A stretch of DNA of 63,962 nucleotides from CAZRKC01 sp964600665 (GTDB taxonomy: Bacteria; Bacillota; SLNR01). Numbering within the stretch: position 1 is the stretch's first letter; every line of letters starts with the position of its first letter. Shown here one piece after another: positions 58,320-63,962 of this stretch. A model generated the notes under the pieces. The model did not search any database. It was given only the letters and a program-made list of their open reading frames with translations, and was not told the DNA's origin. Where the stretch lies: assembly GCA_964600665.1 (NCBI GenBank), contig CAZRKC010000011.1, positions 1-63,962 on the forward strand. Direction: 5' to 3'. The translations under genes and the position numbers were made by a program.

Positions 58320-59516
58320 TTATTTTGCGACTGCCTTGGCAATGGCCATATATCCTAAATATGCCTGTTCCATTTCCGCAACGATAATGTACTCATCCAC
58401 GACGTGGGCTTGATTCTCTCTTGACGGTCCAAACCCCACGGTGGGGATCCCCCGGATCCCGGCACTGTTGCTACCGTTGGTACAGAAGGAATAGACATCA
58501 AATTCAGCCGGGATGCCCACCTGCGTCAATGCTGTATGGCACAACGAAACCAAGGGGTGATCCGGTTCAAAATACCAGGCAGGGAAAAACCGGGTACCGC
58601 CGATCGAGTGACCGGTATAGCACAAGGCATCATCCCGGGCGATCCTAGCCATGACCGGGGCATCTTCTCGACCGATTCCATCCAGTGCTTGACGCAGATC
58701 ATCCAGGACGGAAATTTCGGTTTCTCCGACCAGCAACCGCCGATCCCAGGTGGTGCGACAACGGTCCGGCACCACTGAAGCTCCGGGATACGGAGATGAG
58801 ATGATGTCAGTCAGTTCAATGATCCCGTCTCCCAGTTCGGCACTGTGCCCCAATACCATTCCGCGAACAGCTGCAATGGCGGGCATGATTTGATACACGG
58901 CATTGATCCCTATGGAGGGATTGGCCGAATGGGCGGTCTGACCGTGGGACTCCACCACCACTTCTGCCCGTCCCCGTTGCCCTGTCTTCAGGTTCAGCTC
59001 CGACGCTTCTCCGATCACCACCAGATCCGGATGAACCTGTCCCAAAATATGGCCCAGTGCAATCCCTTCAAATACTTCTTCCTGGACGGATCCGCAAAAG
59101 TACAGATCCCCTCGCAGTCGTTCCTGGCTAAGGGCTATGGAACCAAGGGCGGCGATCATGGCCGCAATCGCCCCTTTCATATCGGAAGCCCCGCGCCCGT
59201 AAATCCGGTCATTGACCAGTTCCCCTCCGAAGGGGTCAAACGTCCAGCGTTCAGGGTTGCTCACCGGCACCGTATCCATATGACCATCGAACAGGACGGA
59301 GTAGCCACCGCCTGTACCGGTGATCTTCCCGACCACACTTCCGTAGTCATCTCGCCAGACTTCATCAAACCCCCAGGCTTTCATCCGCTGCAGCAGAAAC
59401 TCTGCCACTTGAGCCTCGTCACCAGACATGCTGGGTGTCCTGATCAACGACTGACAGATGGCGATCAACTCATTTCGCAAAGGCACCGCCAACACCTCCC
59501 CTTTTCCGGATTCCAT
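58320..59516 (-). CDS. YgeY-type M20 metallohydrolase
   Basis: A 398-aa M20 hydrolase with the pattern of the YgeY family named selenium metabolism-linked hydrolase: LFDGHMDTVPVSNPERW, GRGASDMKGAIAAMIAALGS, CGSVQEEVFEGIALGH with the catalytic Glu, and the signature FCTNGSNSAGIRGIPTVGFG. No selenium gene is nearby, so the name should not be taken as function. In this operon it may free amino acids from glycated or acylated peptides before deglycation. ATG 59516 has GGGAGA upstream. Confidence 0.88.
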   Translation of the reverse strand: MESGKGEVLAVPLRNELIAICQSLIRTPSMSGDEAQVAEFLLQRMKAWGFDEVWRDDYGSVVGKITGTGGGYSVLFDGHMDTVPVSNPERWTFDPFGGELVNDRIYGRGASDMKGAIAAMIAALGSIALSQERLRGDLYFCGSVQEEVFEGIALGHILGQVHPDLVVIGEASELNLKTGQRGRAEVVVESHGQTAHSANPSIGINAVYQIMPAIAAVRGMVLGHSAELGDGIIELTDIISSPYPGASVVPDRCRTTWDRRLLVGETEISVLDDLRQALDGIGREDAPVMARIARDDALCYTGHSIGGTRFFPAWYFEPDHPLVSLCHTALTQVGIPAEFDVYSFCTNGSNSAGIRGIPTVGFGPSRENQAHVVDEYIIVAEMEQAYLGYMAIAKAVAK

Positions 59517-59567
59517 GACTGTATTCTCCCTTTCACAGTCATATCCTCCACAATAGAAGACTTACGG

Positions 59568-59768
59568 TTACTCCTGCAGCATGTCCGCTTCCTCTGCCGC
59601 TACTTCCACTTGGGTTTCATCCACTTCCAGGATCTGTTCTTCAGCCCCAGTTGCCCATTCCAGATATCCGTACTGGCAGCACTTTGGGCAGATTTCTGCA
59701 TTCACCATCACCAGGGAATGGGCATTACAAAACTGACATTTGACGCGATGTGCTTTCACTGTTGCCAT
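59568..59768 (-). CDS. Small zinc-ribbon protein
   Basis: A 66-aa protein. VKCQFCNAHSLVMV and AEICPKCCQYGYLEW supply two CxxC pairs for a zinc ribbon. The remainder is acidic (VDETQVEVAAEEADMLQE). ATG 59768 gives the whole ribbon but lies 24 bases after a GGGGGGAG; a hairpin (59775-59792) between them would bring the SD to about 6 bases. A TTG at 59810 is the alternative start. No family recognised. It sits between the isomerase and the M20 gene, so it may be a partner subunit or regulator. Confidence 0.72.
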   Translation of the reverse strand: MATVKAHRVKCQFCNAHSLVMVNAEICPKCCQYGYLEWATGAEEQILEVDETQVEVAAEEADMLQE

Positions 59769-59774
59769 GGTCGT

Positions 59775-59799
59775 GCCCGCAAATAGCCGGGCTCCCCCC
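59775..59799 (-). promoter_or_regulatory. SD with intervening hairpin for the zinc-ribbon gene
   Basis: GGGGGGAG (59793-59799) is followed by GCCCG...CGGGC, a 5-bp hairpin with an 8-base loop ending at 59775, then 6 bases to ATG 59768. Folding would restore normal SD spacing. Confidence 0.45.
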
Positions 59800-59820
59800 T
59801 CTCTGATCAATCCGCATCAA

Positions 59821-59850
59821 CGGAGAAGCTACCGTGCGGCAGCCTCTCCG
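59821..59850 (-). promoter_or_regulatory. 13-bp hairpin in the isomerase/zinc-ribbon gap
   Basis: CGGAGAGGCTGCC pairs with GGTAGCTTCTCCG (two G-U) around GCAC. No U-run follows, so not a terminator; it may protect or separate mRNA segments within the operon. Confidence 0.5.
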
Positions 59851-59910
59851 ACGGATATATATTTCGGTTTGCAGAGACAGATTCCTGCTTTTTGACCCCA
59901 CAGTCCCCAA

Positions 59911-60711
59911 TCATGACTTCTGTAAATCCAAAAAGCGATCACGGGAAATCACCGCGTTTTCCCGTGGACGAACTTCAAATATCAGATGGATGTCCTGACC
60001 GGCCACTTCCTTCAGATAACCGGAGAAATCGATCAAACCGTCTCCCACGACCAAATGGTCGGTTTTGCCGTTATGATCATGAACATGACAGTTTCGCACA
60101 TACGCGGCATGTTGTCGCATAAAAGGCTCCTGGATCGGGTCGCCATACGAATGGCCCAGATCCCAGGTCAGAAACAGACCGCCTGCTGGTAACAGTTCCT
60201 CCAAAACCTCTTGAACCACTGACCGGCCAAAATATGACACATTCTCCACACATAAGTACAACCCCCTTGGCGCAGCGTCTCTTAATCTCACCAACGAGTC
60301 TGATAGTAACCGGCGGAACCGGTCGGGATACACATCATGCAGGTATTGCCGTCCCTGGGGCAATGTGAAGTACACACTGTTGCCGATATGCATCGTCAAG
60401 CGGGTCAAGCCAGCTTCACCCGCCCATTTCATAATCCCCTGCAGCCGCTGGATCCCCACTTCCCGTAAAGATTCATGCAGATGAATCAAGGAGATATCCT
60501 CTGGCGCATGGGCACTCACCATCAGGCCATATTGATCAGCATACTGACGAACCTCCCCGGCCGCAAGATGCTCAGGAAAGAATTCCGGCAGATTCATGCT
60601 TAATTCGACGCAGTTAAACTGATTGGCCACCGCAAAATCACACGCACCTGAAAATCCATCCTGCCCAGATGTAGCTGCATACCCTAACGGTTTCTTCATC
60701 CAGTTTTCCAT
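59911..60711 (-). CDS. Sugar phosphate isomerase/epimerase (TIM barrel, FrlC-like)
   Basis: A 266-aa AP-endonuclease-2-type TIM barrel. NCVELSMNLPEFFPEHL, LMVSAHAPEDISLIHLHESL (His), LYLCVENVSYFG (metal Glu), FLTWDLGHSYGDP (Asp, His), NCHVHDHNGKTDHLVVGDG and LIFEVRPRENA give a metal-site set. FrlC, the fructoselysine 3-epimerase of the Frl pathway, belongs to this superfamily, and this gene lies between serA and the frlB/frlD-like genes, so that role is plausible but inferred. It overlaps serA by 16 bases; SD GGGG stands before ATG. Confidence 0.82.
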   Translation of the reverse strand: MENWMKKPLGYAATSGQDGFSGACDFAVANQFNCVELSMNLPEFFPEHLAAGEVRQYADQYGLMVSAHAPEDISLIHLHESLREVGIQRLQGIMKWAGEAGLTRLTMHIGNSVYFTLPQGRQYLHDVYPDRFRRLLSDSLVRLRDAAPRGLYLCVENVSYFGRSVVQEVLEELLPAGGLFLTWDLGHSYGDPIQEPFMRQHAAYVRNCHVHDHNGKTDHLVVGDGLIDFSGYLKEVAGQDIHLIFEVRPRENAVISRDRFLDLQKS

Positions 60712-62303
60712 GTTTTCACCCCTTCACCGAGTTTCAGAAAACGGGCACTGACAATGCCGGGTACTTGCATGATGGCTTCTAAATCTTCTTTTTGTGCCGG
60801 ATTATCCACGTTGAGGATCATCAATGCCCGGCGGCCGATTTCATGCCGGCCCACCTGCATGGAAGCGATATTAATGTGCTGTTTGCCCAGCAAAGTCCCC
60901 ACTGCACCGATCATCCCCGGTTGGTCGATATTTTCCACAAACAACATATATTGACTGGGAGTCACATCCACTTGATAGCCCATCACTTCCACGATCTTCC
61001 CTTCAGACCGGCCGAAAATTGTCCCCCCGAAAACCGCTTCTTCTTTGTCGCCTGTAATCTTAATTTGCAATAAATTCGTATAATCCTTCGGATTGCCATC
61101 GCGGCTCTCCACCACCCGGATGCCCATATTCTCAGCCAGAACGGATGCATTGACATAGTTGACCCGCTCTCGCAGGATCGTCTCCAGCATCCCTTTGAGA
61201 AAACTCAGGGTCAGAATCCGGGTATCCATCTTGGCCAGTTCACCGCCGCAGATCACTTCCACGCGGTTGATGCGGCCGGAATACAGCTGGAAATAGAGTT
61301 TGCCCAACTGCTCTGCCAAGGTGATATGCGGACGGAGTACAGCCAGTTCCTGCGTTGGCAGGGAAGGCAGATTGACTGCGTTTGTGACGATCTCACCTCG
61401 CATTGCACTCAACACTTGCTGGGCAATGGTAACCCCCAGCACCTCCTGGGCTTCCACTGTGGCAGCCCCCATATGGGCCGTCATGATCACATTGGGGAGG
61501 GTAAACAATTGATGGCCGCTGACCGGTTCCACATCAAAAACATCCAGTGCTGCACTGGCAACCCGTTTAGTTTCCAGTGCCCGTCGGAGCGCATCCTCCT
61601 GAAAGATCCCGCCCCTGGCACAGTTGACGATGCGGACACCCTGGGGCATCAATTTGAATTGCTCATCCCCGATCATGCCGTAGGTCTCGTCTGTCCGGGG
61701 TGTGTGGACTGTCACGATGTGGGATTGCCGCAGCAAGTCATCCAATACTTCGATATGTTCTGCTCCTGCCTGGGCAAATCGATCCAAACTGATATACGGA
61801 TCATAAGCAATGACCCGACAGCCAAAAGCCCGTAGCCGGGATGCAACCAGGGAACCGATCCGCCCCAGGCCGATAATCCCCACTGTTTTTCCGAACAGTT
61901 CGACTCCTTCAAACTGCTTTTTCTTCCATCCCCCCGCCCGCATATGTTCCGTTGCCTGTGGGATATTCCGGCATTGAGCCAAAATCAAACCGATGGTATG
62001 CTCGGCAGCAGATATGCTGTTCCCGTCGGGGTTATTCGTGACGATTACCCCACGTCGCGTTGCGGCATCCAAATCGATGTTGTCAATACCGTTGCCCGCC
62101 CGGCCAACCACTTTCAAATTAGGTGCGCACCCCAAGAGCTCCTCATCCACCATGGTATAGCTGCGGACAATCATGCCGTCAAATTCATGCATAATCTGCA
62201 AAAGCGCGTGGCGTTCCAGATTGAACGCTCTCACTACCTGGCACGTCTGCTCCAGCAGGGCGATTCCTTTTTCTGCGATGGGTTCTGTGATCACGACTTT
62301 CAT
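60696..62303 (-). CDS. serA: D-3-phosphoglycerate dehydrogenase
   Basis: A 535-aa long-type enzyme oxidising 3-phosphoglycerate in serine synthesis. KVVITEPIAEKGIALLEQTC at the start, VVGRAGNGIDNIDLDAATR, NAD-binding GLGRIGSLVASRLRAFGC, then HMGAATVEAQEVLG with the catalytic His. The allosteric intervening domain (about residues 320-450) and an ACT domain (VENIDQPGMIGAVGTLLGK) follow. ATG 62303 has AGGAGG 9 bases upstream and overlaps the aminotransferase TGA (ATGA), so they are coupled. Confidence 0.95.
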   Translation of the reverse strand: MKVVITEPIAEKGIALLEQTCQVVRAFNLERHALLQIMHEFDGMIVRSYTMVDEELLGCAPNLKVVGRAGNGIDNIDLDAATRRGVIVTNNPDGNSISAAEHTIGLILAQCRNIPQATEHMRAGGWKKKQFEGVELFGKTVGIIGLGRIGSLVASRLRAFGCRVIAYDPYISLDRFAQAGAEHIEVLDDLLRQSHIVTVHTPRTDETYGMIGDEQFKLMPQGVRIVNCARGGIFQEDALRRALETKRVASAALDVFDVEPVSGHQLFTLPNVIMTAHMGAATVEAQEVLGVTIAQQVLSAMRGEIVTNAVNLPSLPTQELAVLRPHITLAEQLGKLYFQLYSGRINRVEVICGGELAKMDTRILTLSFLKGMLETILRERVNYVNASVLAENMGIRVVESRDGNPKDYTNLLQIKITGDKEEAVFGGTIFGRSEGKIVEVMGYQVDVTPSQYMLFVENIDQPGMIGAVGTLLGKQHINIASMQVGRHEIGRRALMILNVDNPAQKEDLEAIMQVPGIVSARFLKLGEGVKTWKTG

Positions 62304-63454
62304 TGGCAGGTTCCTCCTTTGATCCACATTGTCTGGGCAGCCGCAACACCACCAGTCCGGAAATACCCCAGCGAGGCTAAGGACATCTCCATGGCACCCA
62401 GCACGGCGATGATATCCAGGATATCCACATAGCCCATATGTCCGATCCGGATGATCTGCCCGGCTAACGGCCCTTGTCCGCCGGCTGTTTCAATTCCATA
62501 TTGAGCGGACAGGATGTGTTGCCAAGCCTTGGTATCCACTCCGCCAGGAACCCAAAGGGCCGTAACCGTATCTGACTGCCAGGGTGGGTGTGCAACGGTA
62601 TGCAGTCCCATGGCATGAATACCGGCTCGAAAACTCAGACCCAGCTTCTTTTGGCGTTGATAGATGACATCCAAGCCTTCTGCTAACATCAGCTGCAATG
62701 CAGAATCCAGGCCCATCCACTGCGGGATAGCCGGTGTGTAAGGGGTTTCTCCCCGCTTTCCAGCCGTTCGGGCACGGGTAAAATCCCAGTAATACCGCGG
62801 TAGTGTCGCCCTGGTTGTCCGCGCCCAGGCGTTTTGGCTGAGGGCGACGATGGTGAGCCCGGGTGCGGTCATCAATGCTTTTTGTGAACCGGTTACCACC
62901 CCATCCACTCGCCACGCATCCATTTGAAAATCCATCGCCCCCACTGAACTGACACCATCCACCAGCAAGAGTGCCGGGTGATCTGCCATGGCGTTGCGAA
63001 CTGCATCCACCCCATGACTGACCCCTGTGGATGTTTCATTCTGGGTCATGATCACTGCCTGAATGCTGTGGTTCTCATCCTTGGCAAGATGGTCATGAAG
63101 CACAACCAAATCGATCCCTTCCCCCATGGGAAAGGTGATGGTTTGGACAGCCAGACCAAACGCTTCGGCGATATCCGCAAACCGCCGTCCGAAAACCCCG
63201 GTTTCAAGTACCAGCACCTGATCCCCCGGAGAAAATAGATTCACCAGCAGCGCCTCCATCCCGCCGGTCCCCGCCCCGGGAAAGACCAGCACATCTTCAA
63301 CAGTCCCCAGCACCTGTTGCAAACCCATCTGCACCCGTTGGTACATGTGATGGAAGTCGACTCCCCGGTGATTGATCATCGGCCTGCCCATGGCCTCCAG
63401 TCCTTCCGGGGGGATCATGGTTGGCCCCGGAATCATCAGTCGTTCTTTTCTCAT
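62300..63454 (-). CDS. Class V aminotransferase (serine-pyruvate/alanine-glyoxylate type, SerC role)
   Basis: A 384-aa PLP enzyme. ERLMIPGPTMIPPEGLEAMG at the start, VLVFPGAGTGGMEALLVNLF, DGVSSVGAMDFQMDAWRVDG and VTGSQKALMTAPGLTIVALS with the PLP Lys. It belongs to the serine-pyruvate/alanine-glyoxylate group rather than classical SerC. Its coupling to serA under a serine T-box makes phosphohydroxypyruvate or hydroxypyruvate the likely acceptor. ATG 63454 has GGAGGG upstream; the long 5' extension is T-box RNA. Confidence 0.9.
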   Translation of the reverse strand: MRKERLMIPGPTMIPPEGLEAMGRPMINHRGVDFHHMYQRVQMGLQQVLGTVEDVLVFPGAGTGGMEALLVNLFSPGDQVLVLETGVFGRRFADIAEAFGLAVQTITFPMGEGIDLVVLHDHLAKDENHSIQAVIMTQNETSTGVSHGVDAVRNAMADHPALLLVDGVSSVGAMDFQMDAWRVDGVVTGSQKALMTAPGLTIVALSQNAWARTTRATLPRYYWDFTRARTAGKRGETPYTPAIPQWMGLDSALQLMLAEGLDVIYQRQKKLGLSFRAGIHAMGLHTVAHPPWQSDTVTALWVPGGVDTKAWQHILSAQYGIETAGGQGPLAGQIIRIGHMGYVDILDIIAVLGAMEMSLASLGYFRTGGVAAAQTMWIKGGTCQ

Positions 63455-63484
63455 ACCGCTCCCTCCTGTCGTCTGCAAAGCAAA

Positions 63485-63800
63485 ACCTCCGTGTGCCCGT
63501 AGGCAGGGACGGAGGTCATCCTTCGCGGTGCCACCCTGTTTGGCATTGCTGCCCTCTCTGAGCTGTAACGGGCATCCCGTTGGCCTTGTCCCAAAAAAAC
63601 AGACTCCGTCCCCATGTTCAGGGACGGAGTTGATCCGCGTTGCCACCCTGGTTGATGGGATTTCCCATCCACCTTGTGTCTGCTGTAACGGGCAGCCCCG
63701 TTTGCCTTGGGTCGTGCGGCCAATGCCTCAGAAGGGGATTCACTCGGAGTTCCTGTCGGTTTGCACCTGCCACCGACTCTCTGATAAGATCCTGCGAGTT
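63485..63800 (-). promoter_or_regulatory. Serine T-box with one stem I and two antiterminator/terminator modules
   Basis: One stem I (63800 down to about 63711) has AGAGAGTCGG and specifier TCC (63736-63738, Ser). Module A has a stem III (63682-63692), T-box AGGGTGGCAACGCG (63636-63649) and a perfect 10-bp terminator (63603-63630) plus seven U. Module B repeats the set: stem III (63562-63572), T-box AGGGTGGCACCGCG (63524-63537) and a terminator (63485-63516). Module B has no stem I; only about 20 bases separate it from terminator A. The UGGC bulge fits the G discriminator of tRNA-Ser in both. The 63455-63480 leader end and 63801-63843 hold no gene. Confidence 0.9.
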
Positions 63801-63843
63801 ACTATGCTTCATCATCAGCATGCATAAAGTTGATTTGCCACCT

Positions 63844-63872
63844 ATTATATGCCCACGCTGACACCTTGTCAA
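63844..63872 (-). promoter_or_regulatory. Consensus sigma-A promoter of the serine T-box operon
   Basis: TTGACA (63867-63872) and TATAAT (63844-63849) are both perfect with a 17-base spacer. Transcription would begin near 63837, about 37 bases before stem I. The remaining bases to the window edge show no gene. Confidence 0.93.
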
Positions 63873-63962
63873 TAGCCGGGATTCGCCTCAATCCACTTGA
63901 CTCAGATCATCAATTGAAGAATTAAGTGCGAATAATCATAGGAATCCATAATAATGCTTTTG

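Noticed and set aside
58320..59516. Linking the YgeY-type hydrolase to selenium metabolism
   Set aside because: The family name is the only basis; no selD, selA, xanthine dehydrogenase-like or other selenium gene is in the window.
59821..59850. Hairpin after the isomerase gene as an operon terminator
   Set aside because: The 13-bp stem is good but no U-run follows on the minus strand, so I do not split the operon here.
63485..63592. Reading module B at the right end as a complete second T-box
   Set aside because: Only about 20 bases separate it from the first terminator, so there is no room for a stem I or specifier. It is better described as a repeated antiterminator/terminator module.

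Overview
The window reads as chromosomal DNA of an anaerobic, low-to-medium GC Bacillota, most likely class Clostridia. The signs are three T-box riboswitch leaders, strong Shine-Dalgarno sites with frequent TTG and GTG starts, a ferredoxin-dependent 2-oxoacid oxidoreductase, and many B. subtilis-type genes (MrfA/MrfB, YhaN/YhaO, YvlD, CshA-like helicase). I see no tRNA, rRNA, CRISPR array, transposase, integrase or phage module.

Left part (1-12.2 kb): branched-chain metabolism. Reading on the minus strand, a valine-type T-box leads into ilvB-ilvN-ilvC. Then come ilvD and an isoleucine-type T-box that leads into a second ilvB without a small subunit, followed by an Old Yellow Enzyme and a PHP protein. 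After a terminator and a structured intergenic region lies a ferredoxin-VorB-beta-gamma oxidoreductase operon, whose substrate (2-oxoisovalerate) is also the IlvD product. A flavodoxin-like reductase lies on the plus strand between ilvC and ilvD.

12.2-25.3 kb: peptide handling. An oligopeptide ABC transporter operon (binding lipoprotein, serine hydrolase, two permeases, two ATPases) is followed by an M20 hydrolase coupled to a subtilisin-like lipoprotein that lacks its catalytic Ser. Divergently there is a GNAT-AroM fusion and a YtcJ-type amidohydrolase.

25.3-44.6 kb: DNA and RNA maintenance plus accessory genes. These include YhaN/YhaO (SbcCD-like), an MBL hydrolase, an M28-like protein, a ZIP transporter with a candidate Fur-type box, a DEAD helicase, and a double GNAT. 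There is also an ABC-2 exporter operon with two adjacent TetR-type palindromes at its promoter and a 38-aa membrane peptide at its end, then SRAP, EamA and the MrfA/MrfB helicase-exonuclease pair.

44.6-55.9 kb: a cysteine-less CMD protein, a KDG kinase/KDPG aldolase operon with a methyltransferase and a NimA-like flavoprotein, and an operon of DUF401 permease, DUF2007-M20 fusion and DapA-like lyase. Then comes a small operon of DUF2089, SHOCT-like, unknown 72-aa and YvlD-like proteins, followed by a second EamA, a toroid-like protein and a DUF402 protein.

55.9-63.9 kb: probably one minus-strand operon ending in a strong terminator. It starts from a near-consensus promoter and a serine-specific T-box that has one specifier stem but two consecutive antiterminator/terminator modules. 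It encodes a class V aminotransferase and SerA (serine synthesis), then a sugar isomerase, a small zinc-ribbon protein, a YgeY-type M20 hydrolase, FrlB- and FrlD-like enzymes (deglycation of fructosyl amino acids) and RidA. This pairing of a duplicated T-box decision module with serine synthesis and Amadori-product salvage is the most unusual thing in the window.
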